From Azonexus sp. R2A61 (GTDB lineage Bacteria > Pseudomonadota > Gammaproteobacteria > Burkholderiales > Rhodocyclaceae), in assembly GCF_021401135.1 (NCBI RefSeq), contig NZ_JACBFO010000001.1, forward strand, positions 682,001 to 746,000: a stretch of DNA of 64,000 nt, read 5' to 3'. Numbering within the stretch: position 1 is the first letter of the stretch; each line of letters starts with the position of its first letter. Below are positions 27,097 through 36,127 of the stretch, piece after piece. A program made the position numbers and the translations under genes. Below the pieces are notes generated by a model. That model had not been told where the DNA came from. It ran no database searches and saw nothing but the letters and a program-made list of their open reading frames with translations.

Positions 27097-27711
27097 ATGG
27101 CGATGTCCGGCAACCTCTACGTCGTCGCGGCGCCTTCCGGCGCCGGCAAGACCACGCTGGTGCGCATGCTGCTGGCCAGCGAGGCCGGCGTTAACCTGTC
27201 GATTTCGCACACCACGCGTTCGCCGCGTCCGGGCGAGAGCGATGGGCGGGAATACCATTTCGTTGCGGTCGACGCCTTCCGCGCGATGATTTCGCGCGGC
27301 GAGTTTCTCGAATGGGCGGAGGTGCATGGCAATTTCTACGGCACCTCGAAATCGCGCATCGCCGAACAGCTGGCCGCCGGCAGCGACGTGCTGCTGGAAA
27401 TCGACTGGCAGGGCGCGCAGCAGGTGCGGCAGCAGTTTCCGGAGGCCATCGGCATCTTCATCCTGCCGCCGTCGATGGAGGAACTGACCCGGCGGCTGAC
27501 CGGTCGCGGGACCGATGCGCCGGAGGTCGTCGAACGTCGTCTTGCCGCGGCACAGGCGGAAATGCGCCATGTCGGGGAATTCGACTATGTTATTATTAAC
27601 GACCAGTTGGACCAGGCATTGGACGATTTGCGCGCCGTTGTGCGTGCCGCCCGCCTGGCCGTCGGCAAGCAGCGTGCGCGTCATGCCGGGTTGTTTGCCA
27701 AGTTGTTATGA
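27097..27711 (+). CDS. gmk: Guanylate kinase
   Basis: Converts GMP to GDP using ATP. The P-loop is APSGAGKTTLV, the GMP-binding region includes SHTTRSPRPGESDGREYHF, and EIDWQGAQQVRQ marks the CORE domain. It is about 204 residues, normal for the family. It starts three bases after yicC; an ATG six bases downstream (27103, MSGNLYVV) is better spaced from the AAGGA site and may be the real start. Confidence 0.95.
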   Translation: MAMSGNLYVVAAPSGAGKTTLVRMLLASEAGVNLSISHTTRSPRPGESDGREYHFVAVDAFRAMISRGEFLEWAEVHGNFYGTSKSRIAEQLAAGSDVLLEIDWQGAQQVRQQFPEAIGIFILPPSMEELTRRLTGRGTDAPEVVERRLAAAQAEMRHVGEFDYVIINDQLDQALDDLRAVVRAARLAVGKQRARHAGLFAKLL

Positions 27712-27735
27712 ACGAAAGAATTTCCGAGGTTTGCC

Positions 27736-27942
27736 ATGGCTCGCGTTACCGTCGATGATTGCCTGAAAAGGATTCCCAACCGCTTCCAGATGACCCTGGC
27801 CGCCGCGCATCGCGCTCGCCAGATCGCCAACGGCGCGACGCCGCTGGTCGATGTCGAGAAGGACAAGCCGACCGTTGTCGCACTGCGCGAAATGGCGATC
27901 GGCAAGGTCGGGCTGGAAGTCCTCAACCGCGGCCAGGCCTGA
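27736..27942 (+). CDS. rpoZ: RNA polymerase omega subunit
   Basis: A 68-residue subunit that aids polymerase assembly and, in proteobacteria, forms part of a ppGpp site. [30 protein letters not shown] is the canonical N-terminus, and the length is slightly shorter than in E. coli. Its place just before spoT is conserved and matches the functional link to (p)ppGpp. Confidence 0.96.
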   Translation: MARVTVDDCLKRIPNRFQMTLAAAHRARQIANGATPLVDVEKDKPTVVALREMAIGKVGLEVLNRGQA

Positions 27943-27963
27943 GCGACAGGGCGGTGAAGCCGG

Positions 27964-30114
27964 ATGGACCCAGCGCCGTCGCTCCCGCCCAGCTATGAGG
28001 AACCCGCTTACCGGGTCTTCCTCGACAGTCTCGATTATCTTCCGCCGACTGATGTAGAACGCATCAAGTCGGCGTTTGCCTTTTCCGCGAAGGCGCATGC
28101 GCATCAGAAGCGCATGTCCGGCGAGCCCTACATCACGCATCCGCTGGCCGTTGCCGGCGCGGTGGTCGAATGGCGCATGGACGCCGATGCCGTCTGTGCC
28201 GCGTTGCTGCACGACACGATGGAGGACACCGGCGCGACCAAGCAGGAGCTGGCCGAAAAATTCGGCAAGCCGGTCGCCGAGCTGGTCGATGGCCTGTCCA
28301 AGCTCGACAAGATGGAATTCGCTTCCTATCAGGAAGCGCAGGCCGAGAATTTCCGCAAGATGCTGATGGCGATGGCGCGCGATCTGCGCGTCGTGCTGAT
28401 CAAGCTGGCCGACCGTCAGCACAATGTTCAGACGATGTCGGCGATGCGCGTCGACAAGCGGGTGCGCATCGCCCGCGAAACGCTGGAAATCTACGCGCCG
28501 ATCGCCTTGCGCCTCGGGTTGAACAAGCTGTATCGCGACTTGCAGGACACTTCGTTCCGGCTGATCCATCCGCATCGCGCCGAGGTGCTGAGCAAGGCCT
28601 TGAAGGCCGCGCGCGGCAACCGTGCCGAACTGCTCGGACGCATCCAGGACGGCATCTGCGACAAGCTTGCGCATGCCGGGCTGAAGGCGGATGTCTTCGG
28701 GCGCGAGAAGAGCCTTTACTCGATCTTCCGCAAGATGAAGGACAAGCACCTGTCGTTTTCGCAGGTGCTCGACATCTACGGTTTCCGTGTCGTCGTCGAC
28801 AATGTGCCGACCTGCTATCTGGCGCTCGGCGCGCTGCATGCGCTGTACAAGCCGGTGCCGGGCAAGTTCAAGGATTACATCGCGATTCCCAAGGCCAACG
28901 GCTACCAGTCGCTGCACACGACCTTGATCGGCCCCTACGGCACGCCGGTCGAAGTGCAGATCCGCACGCGCGAGATGCACAACGTCGCTCAGGAAGGCGT
29001 TGCTGCGCACTGGCTGTACAAGGACGACGGCGAGTCCAGCGCCGATCTGCAGATCAAGACGCACAAATGGCTGCAATCGCTGCTCGAGATGCAGAGCAGC
29101 GACTCGGCCGAGTTCTTCGAAAACGTCAAGATCGACCTCTTCCCGGACGAGGTTTACGTCTTCACGCCCAAGGGCAAGATCCTCGCCATGCCCAGCGGGG
29201 CGACGGCGGTCGATTTCGCTTACGCGGTGCATACCGATGTCGGTAATCATTGTTCGGCGGCGCGCATCAACCACGAACTGGCGCCGCTGCGCACCGAGCT
29301 GAAGAACGGCGATCTGGTCGAGATCGTCACCTCGCCGAAGGCAACGCCCAACCCGGTGTGGCTGAGCTATGTGAAGACCGGTCGGGCGCGCAGCAAGATC
29401 CGGCATTTCCTGCGCACGACGCAGAACGAGGAATCGGCCCGGCTCGGCGAACGGCTGTTGCGCCAGGAATTGCTGTCGCTCGGCGTGGTGCCGATCTCGA
29501 TCCCCGGCGAAGCCTGGGATGCGCTGGTCAAGGCCGGCGGTCAGCAGTCGCTCGAGGAGGTGTATACCGATATCGGTCTGGGCAAGCGCCTGCCCTCCGT
29601 CGTCGCCCGGCGTCTGCTGGCGCGCGAGGACATCCAGGCCGACAAGGCGCAGCACATGACGCTGGCGATTCACGGCAACGAAGGCATGGCGATCCAGCTG
29701 GCGCGCTGCTGTCAGCCGATTCCGGGCGATCCGATCATCGGTTCGATCCGCAAGGGCAGCGGTATGGTGATCCACACCCACGATTGCCCGAGCATCCGCA
29801 AATCGCGCTCCAGCGAGCCGCAGAAATGGATCGACGTCGAGTGGGAGCCGGAAGACGGCAAACTGTTCGACCTGCGCATCCGGATCGAGGTCAAGAACAC
29901 GCGCGGCGTGCTGGCCCAGGTTTCCGGCGCCATCGCCGAGGCCGGCTCGAACATCGAGCACGTGTCGATGGATGCCGATCCGGAGCGTCTGTTCACCCTG
30001 CTGCGGTTCACCATCCAGGTGGCCAACCGCACCCACCTGGCTGCGGTGATGCGCGGCCTGCGTCATATTCCGGAAGTCACCCGGATTACCCGGGAACGGG
30101 GCGGAGAGGCATGA
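27964..30114 (+). CDS. spoT: Bifunctional (p)ppGpp synthetase/hydrolase SpoT
   Basis: A 716-residue stringent-response enzyme. In order: the HD hydrolase domain (HD pair in VCAALLHDTMEDTGATKQ), the RelA/SpoT synthetase (YSIFRKMKDKHLSF; VLDIYGFRVVVD; FKDYIAIPKANGYQSLHTT), the TGS domain (EVYVFTPKGKILAMPSGAT) and a C-terminal ACT domain (LRIRIEVKNTRGVLAQVSGAIAEAGSNIEHV). Both active sites look intact. It overlaps the dadA-like gene by four bases. Confidence 0.95.
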   Translation: MDPAPSLPPSYEEPAYRVFLDSLDYLPPTDVERIKSAFAFSAKAHAHQKRMSGEPYITHPLAVAGAVVEWRMDADAVCAALLHDTMEDTGATKQELAEKFGKPVAELVDGLSKLDKMEFASYQEAQAENFRKMLMAMARDLRVVLIKLADRQHNVQTMSAMRVDKRVRIARETLEIYAPIALRLGLNKLYRDLQDTSFRLIHPHRAEVLSKALKAARGNRAELLGRIQDGICDKLAHAGLKADVFGREKSLYSIFRKMKDKHLSFSQVLDIYGFRVVVDNVPTCYLALGALHALYKPVPGKFKDYIAIPKANGYQSLHTTLIGPYGTPVEVQIRTREMHNVAQEGVAAHWLYKDDGESSADLQIKTHKWLQSLLEMQSSDSAEFFENVKIDLFPDEVYVFTPKGKILAMPSGATAVDFAYAVHTDVGNHCSAARINHELAPLRTELKNGDLVEIVTSPKATPNPVWLSYVKTGRARSKIRHFLRTTQNEESARLGERLLRQELLSLGVVPISIPGEAWDALVKAGGQQSLEEVYTDIGLGKRLPSVVARRLLAREDIQADKAQHMTLAIHGNEGMAIQLARCCQPIPGDPIIGSIRKGSGMVIHTHDCPSIRKSRSSEPQKWIDVEWEPEDGKLFDLRIRIEVKNTRGVLAQVSGAIAEAGSNIEHVSMDADPERLFTLLRFTIQVANRTHLAAVMRGLRHIPEVTRITRERGGEA

Positions 30115-31364
30115 AGGTTCTGGTGCTGGGTGCCGGTGTCATCGGAGTGACCAGTGCCTGGTACCTGAACGCGGCCGGTCATCAGGTCACGGTGCTCGAG
30201 CGGCAACCGGGCGTGGCCCTCGAAACCAGCTTTGCCAACGGCGGCCAGGTTTCGGTATCGCATGCCGAACCCTGGGCCAATCCGCATGTCTTTTCGCAAT
30301 TGCTGCGCTGGTTCGGGCGCGAGGATGCGCCATTGCTCTGGCGCTGGCGCGTCGATCCGGCGCAACTGGCCTGGGGGCTGCGTTTCCTGCGCGAATGCAC
30401 GCCTGGCCGGACGCAGGCCAACGTCGCGGCGATCGTCGCGCTGGCCCTGTATAGCCGGGAACGCCTGCAGACGCTGCGCGACGAGCTCGGCCTGCACTAC
30501 GACCAGTTGGCGCGTGGCATCCTTCACGTCTATACCGATCCGCGTGCCTATGCCCTGGCGCTCGAAGCGGCGCGCCTGATGCGCCAGTTCGGGCTGGATC
30601 GCGAACCGGTCGATGTCGACGCCTGCCTGCGCATCGAACCGGCGTTGACCGAGGCCCGGCATCTGCTCGTCGGCGGCGATTACACCCCGTCCGACGAGTC
30701 GGGCGATGCCCATTTGTTCACCCGCCAACTGGCGGAGCGGGCGGCGGCGGCCGGCGTCGTTTTTCGCCACGGTATCCAGGTCGACCGCATGGCGGCGGCC
30801 GGCGGCCGGGTGGCCGGCGTCATCGCCAGCGACGGACAGAGTACCGATCTATACACTGCTGATGCCTATGTCGTGGCCCTGGGCAGTCATGCACCGGGTC
30901 TGTTGCGGCCGCTCGGCGTCGGTCTGCCGATCTATCCGGCGAAGGGCTATTCGGCGACGCTGACGCTGGCCGACGGTGCCGTGGCGCCGAGCGTCAGCAT
31001 CACCGACGACGAGCGCCGACTGGTCTTCTCGCGCCTGGGCAATCGCCTGCGCGTTGCCGGCACGGCGGAGTTCAACGGCTTCAACCTGGCACTCAACGAG
31101 GTGCGCTGCCGGGCGCTGATCGAACGGGCGCAACGCCTGTTCCCCCGGCTCGAGGTCGAGGGCGAGCCGCAGTTCTGGTGCGGCTTGCGTCCGGCCACGC
31201 CGTCCAACGTCCCGGTCATCGGACGGGCCAGGCGTTATGCCAACCTGTGGTTGAATGCCGGCCACGGTACGCTGGGCTGGACCATGGCCTGCGGCTCGGG
31301 CGCCGCGCTGGCGGATTTGATGTCGGGACGTCGGGCTCGGGCGGCCTTCCCCTTTCTGTGCTGA
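30111..31364 (+). CDS. dadA: D-amino acid dehydrogenase
   Basis: FAD-dependent enzyme of 417 residues that oxidises D-amino acids, passing electrons to the respiratory chain. The dinucleotide-binding motif VLVLGAGVIGVTSAWYL is at the N-terminus. The family segments ETSFANGGQVSVSHAEPWA, DYTPSDESGDAHLF, and the C-terminal FWCGLRPATPSNVPVIG and LNAGHGTLGWTMACGSG are intact. The ATG overlaps the spoT stop. No alanine racemase gene (dadX) lies beside it. Confidence 0.92.
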   Translation: MKVLVLGAGVIGVTSAWYLNAAGHQVTVLERQPGVALETSFANGGQVSVSHAEPWANPHVFSQLLRWFGREDAPLLWRWRVDPAQLAWGLRFLRECTPGRTQANVAAIVALALYSRERLQTLRDELGLHYDQLARGILHVYTDPRAYALALEAARLMRQFGLDREPVDVDACLRIEPALTEARHLLVGGDYTPSDESGDAHLFTRQLAERAAAAGVVFRHGIQVDRMAAAGGRVAGVIASDGQSTDLYTADAYVVALGSHAPGLLRPLGVGLPIYPAKGYSATLTLADGAVAPSVSITDDERRLVFSRLGNRLRVAGTAEFNGFNLALNEVRCRALIERAQRLFPRLEVEGEPQFWCGLRPATPSNVPVIGRARRYANLWLNAGHGTLGWTMACGSGAALADLMSGRRARAAFPFLC

Positions 31365-32119
31365 TCGACACCCATTGCCATCTCGATGCCGGCGAATTCG
31401 ACGGCGATCGGGCGCAGGTGTATGCCCATGCCTTGCTCCACGGCGTCGAACGCATCGTCGTGCCGGCAGTTGCGGTCGACGGCTTTGCCGGCACCAAAAG
31501 CACCGTCGCCGCCTATTCCCGCTGTGTTGCGGCGTATGGAATCCATCCGCTCTATGTGATGCAGGCAGGCGAGGACGATCTGGTGCAGGTCGGCGACTGG
31601 CTGGATCGCGAGCGGCCGGTCGCCGTCGGCGAGATCGGGCTGGATTTTCATGTGCCGGGCATCGATGCGGCGCGGCAGCAAAGTTTTTTCGTCGCGCAAT
31701 TGAAACTGGCCAGGGCGCGCGATTTGCCGGTGATCCTGCATGTGCGGCGCGCGGTCGATGCGGTGCTGCGCGAACTGCGGCGGGTGCGCGTGCGCGGCGG
31801 CATCGCCCATGCTTTCAACGGGAGTCCGCAGCAGGCCGCGGAGTTCATCAAGCTCGGCTTCAAGCTCGGTTTCGGCGGTGCCGCGACTTACTCCGGTTCA
31901 ACCCGCATCCGCCAGCTGGCGGCAACGTTGCCGATCGAGAGCATCGTGCTCGAGACCGACGCTCCGGACATCCCTCCGGTCTGGCTCAACCGGGGGCGCA
32001 ATGCGCCGGGCGAACTGCCGCGCATTGCGGCGGAAGTCGCGGCCCTGCGGGGGATGCCGCCCGCAGCGCTGATCGCTGCGACGGGCGATAACGCCAGGGG
32101 GGTGCTGGGTTTTTCCTGA
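31358..32119 (+). CDS. TatD family metal-dependent hydrolase
   Basis: A TIM-barrel nuclease/hydrolase of about 253 residues. Metal ligands appear in LIDTHCHLD, VGEIGLDFH, a His in ILHVRRA, IAHAFNGSP and ETDAPDIPP, all in TatD order. The GTG at 31358 overlaps the dadA end by seven bases and gives MLIDTHCHLD, the normal family start. The last codons overlap palindromic repeat 5. Confidence 0.92.
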   Translation: MLIDTHCHLDAGEFDGDRAQVYAHALLHGVERIVVPAVAVDGFAGTKSTVAAYSRCVAAYGIHPLYVMQAGEDDLVQVGDWLDRERPVAVGEIGLDFHVPGIDAARQQSFFVAQLKLARARDLPVILHVRRAVDAVLRELRRVRVRGGIAHAFNGSPQQAAEFIKLGFKLGFGGAATYSGSTRIRQLAATLPIESIVLETDAPDIPPVWLNRGRNAPGELPRIAAEVAALRGMPPAALIAATGDNARGVLGFS

Positions 32120-32151
32120 TTGCTGCGGTCGACCGCAGCAATCAGGAAAAA
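32110..32151. repeat. Palindromic repeat 5 (42 bp perfect)
   Basis: A perfect 42-bp palindrome made of the 21-base half TTTTTCCTGATTGC-TGCGGTC and its exact complement. It spans the last codons of the tatD-family gene and the convergent gap toward rpoH. With T5 on one edge and A5 on the other it would act as an intrinsic terminator in both directions. Confidence 0.85.
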
Positions 32152-32193
32152 CTGCGCGTGAACCGTTCGGCGTTTGCTTGGGGCGGTAAAAAC

Positions 32194-32226
32194 AAAGCCG
32201 CTTGCCCCGGCGGGCAAAGCGGCTTT
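32194..32226 (-). terminator. Intrinsic terminator of rpoH
   Basis: On the minus strand a G/C-rich stem (AAAGCCGCTTTGCCC paired with GGGCAAGCGGCTTT, one bulged base) is followed by GTTTTTACC. It lies about 30 bases after the rpoH stop. Confidence 0.8.
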
Positions 32227-32255
32227 GGCGACGCGGCGTCGACGATGTCGGTGCG

Positions 32256-33113
<858 letters not shown>

Positions 33114-33147
33114 AGCGTAATATCCTCCTTCAACGTTTGAATCCATT

Positions 33148-33174
33148 TTAGCACTCGCAAACTCAGAGTGCTAA
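33148..33174. promoter_or_regulatory. CIRCE operator (HrcA site) between rpoH and gluQ
   Basis: TTAGCACTC, nine bases, GAGTGCTAA: a perfect match to the CIRCE consensus. It lies in the 66-base region separating the divergent rpoH and gluQ starts and ends five bases before the gluQ ATG, so HrcA binding could affect both genes. Confidence 0.92.
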
Positions 33175-33179
33175 CAGAC

Positions 33180-34097
33180 ATGCAAGTTCCCATTTATCGG
33201 GGGCGTTTCGCCCCGTCGCCGACCGGTCCGCTGCATTTCGGCTCGCTGGTTGCCGCTGTCGGCAGCCACCTCGACGCCCGTACACAAGGCGGAGAATGGC
33301 TGGTCCGCATGGAAGACGTCGATGCGCCGCGTTGCGTGCCGGGGGCCGCCGACGACATCCTGCGTACGCTGGAGGCCTTCGGTTTCGCCTGGGACGGGCC
33401 GGTGCTGTACCAGCATCGGCGCAGCGAGGCCTATGCGGCGGCGCTCGATGCACTGATCGACGCGGGCGACGTGTATCCCTGCGCCTGTTCGCGCAAGGAT
33501 ATCGCCGAGGCGGCAAGACGCATGGCGGACGATGGCGGGCCGGTCTATCCGGGCACCTGCCGTCGTGGACTGCCGGCCGGCCAGCCAGCGCGGGCCTGGC
33601 GGTTGCGCGTCGGAAATTCGCCGGTTTCCTTCGTCGACCGCATCCAGGGTGAAATCTGTCAGCGTCTGGCGGACGATGTCGGCGATTTTGTGCTGCGCCG
33701 GGCCGACGGCCTGTTCGCCTACCAACTGGCAGTCACGGTCGACGATCATTTCCAGCAGATTTCCGATGTCGTGCGCGGCGCCGACCTGTTGGCGTCAACC
33801 CCGCGCCAGATCGCGCTGTTGCAGGCGCTCGGTTATTCGCTGCCGCGCTACGCGCATCTGCCGGTGGCGGCCAATCCGGCGGGTGAAAAATGGTCCAAGC
33901 AGACGCGGGCGCCGGCGCTGGACGTCGGCCGCGCACCTGCCGAACTGGTCCGTGCGCTGCATTTCCTGGGTCAGGCAGCGCCACCGGCACTGGCGACGGC
34001 CGACGTCGCCACGGTCTGGGCCTGGGCCTGCGAGCACTGGCGCTTCGACCGGGTGCCGCGCCGGGCGGCGATCATGGCGCCGGCGGTCGGCGGCTGA
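33180..34097 (+). CDS. gluQ: Glutamyl-Q tRNA(Asp) synthetase
   Basis: Truncated glutamyl-tRNA synthetase paralogue that glutamylates queuosine in tRNA-Asp. The HIGH-like motif is in FAPSPTGPLHFGSLVAAVGSHLDA, the zinc ligands are around YPCACSRKD and GTCRRG, and the KMSKS-like loop is EKWSKQT. At 305 residues it lacks the anticodon-binding half, as expected. The start at 33180 is just after the CIRCE element, with almost no 5' leader. The gene ends 26 bases into the convergent clsB. Confidence 0.9.
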   Translation: MQVPIYRGRFAPSPTGPLHFGSLVAAVGSHLDARTQGGEWLVRMEDVDAPRCVPGAADDILRTLEAFGFAWDGPVLYQHRRSEAYAAALDALIDAGDVYPCACSRKDIAEAARRMADDGGPVYPGTCRRGLPAGQPARAWRLRVGNSPVSFVDRIQGEICQRLADDVGDFVLRRADGLFAYQLAVTVDDHFQQISDVVRGADLLASTPRQIALLQALGYSLPRYAHLPVAANPAGEKWSKQTRAPALDVGRAPAELVRALHFLGQAAPPALATADVATVWAWACEHWRFDRVPRRAAIMAPAVGG

Positions 34098-35274
34098 TCT
34101 GGGCTTCGGCGTGCCAGTGCTTGTGGCCGTAGCCGGCGATGCCGACCAGCGCACGTATCAGGCCGTAGCTCAGCCAACTGAGCAGCCTTGCCGGCCAGGC
34201 CCGGGTGGCCAGGTCGCCGGCCCGAATCTCGCGGGCGCCGTCGGCGATGGCGTCGTGCAGGCTGGCGCGTAGTTCGCCGGCAAACTGCGCGTCGCGGACG
34301 AACAGGTTGGCCTCCTTGGCAAGCAGCAGGCTGAACGGATCGATGTTCGACGAACCGACGGTTGCCCAGTCCCGGTCGATCACGGCGACCTTGGCGTGCA
34401 GGAAGCTCTTTTCGTATTCGAAGATGCGGATGCCGGCCTTCAGCGCCGCGGCATAGAGCGTGCGTGTCGCGTGATGCAGCAGCGGATGGTCGCTCTTGCC
34501 CTGGAGCAGGATGCCGATCCGTACGCCGCGCCGGGCGGCGGCGAACAGCGCGCGGCCGAAGCGGATGCCGGGCAGGAAGTAGGCATTGGCGATCAGGATT
34601 TCCACCTCGGCGGCGTCGATCGCGTCGATGTAGGCGTTCAGGATGTCGTTGCGGTGGCGGATGTTGTCGCGGATCAGGAAGGCGGCCTGTTGCGTGCCGG
34701 CAAGCTCGCAGCAGGGCTGATGCAATGGCCGGATGCGGAAACGCCGCTTGAAGTTGACCCAGGTGACGATTTCCCACATCCGGCGGGCCGCGTGATGCAC
34801 CTGCGCCAGCACCGGGCCTTCGATGCGCACCGCGTAGTCGTAGCGCGGGCGCATGTCTTCGGGGGCGTTGTCGTCGTCGACGATGTTGATGCCGCCGACG
34901 AAGGCGACGCGCCCGTCGATCACCGCCAGTTTGCGGTGCAGCCGACGCAGGCGGTGGCGGGCCAGGCGCAAGGAGCCCAGTTCGGGGCGGTAGAACAGGG
35001 TGCGGACGCCGGCGGCGGACAGTTGCGGACGGAAATCGGCGGCGAAATTCCGGGCGCCGAAGCCGTCGACCGTGACATTGACCGTGACGCCCCGGCGCGC
35101 CGCCGCGCACAGCGCCGAGGCGACTTCATGGCCGACCGCGTCGTTGGCGAAGATATAGCTTTCGAGGTAGATCTCGCGTTGTGCCGCGGCCAGCGCGGCA
35201 AGCAGGGCGGGAAAATAGGCCCGGCCGGAGTTGAGCAGGGTCAGCTGGTTGCCGGGGAGGAACTCAGTATCCAT
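34072..35274 (-). CDS. clsB: Cardiolipin synthase B
   Basis: Phospholipase D-superfamily enzyme of 400 residues that forms cardiolipin at the inner membrane. Two HKD motifs are visible: HRKLAVIDGRVAFVGGINI and HAKVAVIDRDWATVGSSNIDPFS. The N-terminal segment lacks transmembrane helices, the ClsB pattern rather than ClsA. It overlaps the ybhP gene by 11 bases; the same neighbour pair (ybhP-clsB) is found in E. coli. Confidence 0.92.
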   Translation of the reverse strand: MDTEFLPGNQLTLLNSGRAYFPALLAALAAAQREIYLESYIFANDAVGHEVASALCAAARRGVTVNVTVDGFGARNFAADFRPQLSAAGVRTLFYRPELGSLRLARHRLRRLHRKLAVIDGRVAFVGGINIVDDDNAPEDMRPRYDYAVRIEGPVLAQVHHAARRMWEIVTWVNFKRRFRIRPLHQPCCELAGTQQAAFLIRDNIRHRNDILNAYIDAIDAAEVEILIANAYFLPGIRFGRALFAAARRGVRIGILLQGKSDHPLLHHATRTLYAAALKAGIRIFEYEKSFLHAKVAVIDRDWATVGSSNIDPFSLLLAKEANLFVRDAQFAGELRASLHDAIADGAREIRAGDLATRAWPARLLSWLSYGLIRALVGIAGYGHKHWHAEAQISRRPPAP

Positions 35275-36040
35275 GCACCGTCAGGTGGGCCGACAACGCC
35301 GCATGATCGGAGATGGCCGACCACGGGGCGCCGAAATGCACTTCGGTCTGGGCGATCTTGAAGCCACGGACGTAGATGCGGTCGAGCCGGAACATCGGCA
35401 GGGCCGCCGGAAAACTGCGTACCGGCCGGCCGGCCGGCGCGCTGAAGGCTTCTTGCAGGTCGAGGCGGCGGGCCAGGTGTTCGCAGGCGCGGCTGCGCCA
35501 GTCGTTGAAGTCGCCGGCAACGATCAGCGGGGCGCCTGGATCGTCGAGGCGGTCGAGATAATCGGCCAGCGCATCCATCTGGCGGCGGCGGGAATGGCCG
35601 AACAGCGACAGGTGCACGCAGACGCAGTGCGCCGCCGGGCCGTTGGGTAGTTCGATCCGGCAGTGCAGCAGGCCGCGCTTCTCGAAGTGCAGGTGGGTGA
35701 CGTCCTGATTGTGCGCGTGCAGGATGGGAAAGCGCGACAGGATCGCGTTGCCGTGGTGGCCGTGGTCGTAGACCATGTTGCGGCCATAGGCCGACTGCCA
35801 GATTTCCTCGGCGAGGAATTCGTGCTGCGGTCGACCGGGCCAGTCGGCATGTTTTTCCGCGTGCCCCAGATGCAGGCCCTGGACTTCCTGCAGGAAGACC
35901 AGGTCGGGGTTCAGATGGCGCAAGCGCTCGCGCAGCTCATGCACCATCATCCGCCGGTTGAATTGCGAGAAGCCCTTGTGGATGTTGTAGGTGGTGATGT
36001 GAATTATGTTCTTATCTCTTTGATTAGTAACAGTATTCAC
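35264..36040 (-). CDS. ybhP: Endonuclease/exonuclease/phosphatase family protein YbhP, with N-terminus supplied by the mobile element
   Basis: EEP-fold protein (258 residues as it now reads) with TTYNIHKG, LVFLQEVQG, VYDHGHHGNAILSRFP, VAGDFNDWR and ISDHAALSAHL motifs. In E. coli ybhP lies beside clsB. The first 13 residues, M-N-T-V-T-N-Q-R-D-K-N-I-I, come from AT-rich island DNA: a GTG at 36040 with GAGGT eight bases before it. Host DNA resumes at H-I-T-T-Y. The native start (M-S-R-P-L-H-I-V-T) is at 41889-41915, next to nadA. The catalytic core is intact, but whether this version is expressed without its operon promoter is unknown. Confidence 0.85.
   Translation of the reverse strand: MNTVTNQRDKNIIHITTYNIHKGFSQFNRRMMVHELRERLRHLNPDLVFLQEVQGLHLGHAEKHADWPGRPQHEFLAEEIWQSAYGRNMVYDHGHHGNAILSRFPILHAHNQDVTHLHFEKRGLLHCRIELPNGPAAHCVCVHLSLFGHSRRRQMDALADYLDRLDDPGAPLIVAGDFNDWRSRACEHLARRLDLQEAFSAPAGRPVRSFPAALPMFRLDRIYVRGFKIAQTEVHFGAPWSAISDHAALSAHLTVHGY
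35988..36001. other. Left attachment junction of the integrated element
   Basis: TAGGTGGTGATGTG marks the change from GC-rich ybhP codons to AT-rich DNA. It matches TAGGTGACGATGTG at 41887-41900 in 12 of 14 bases, with the two differences in the centre. This is the pattern expected of attL/attR made by a tyrosine recombinase. Confidence 0.75.
36020..36036 (+). repeat. Left copy of subterminal 17-bp repeat (possible integrase arm site)
   Basis: TTGATTAGTAACAGTAT; the partner at 41853-41869 is TTGATAAGTAACAGAAT (15 of 17 identical, same orientation). The two lie 18 and 17 bases inside the left and right junction repeats, as arm-type sites would. Confidence 0.5.
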
Positions 36041-36058
36041 TTTTAAAGACCTCGATTT

Positions 36059-36087
36059 TTCACCCAGTTTTTAGCAACTGCTATACT
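36059..36087 (+). promoter_or_regulatory. Probable integrase promoter
   Basis: TTCACC (36059-36064) and TATACT (36082-36087) with a 17-base spacer. The start of transcription would fall near 36094, so the integrase most likely starts at the ATG at 36128 rather than the ATG at 36092. Confidence 0.6.
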
Positions 36088-36127
36088 GTGCATGTTATCA
36101 ACCTTTTCTTGCAAACATCCACAGATT

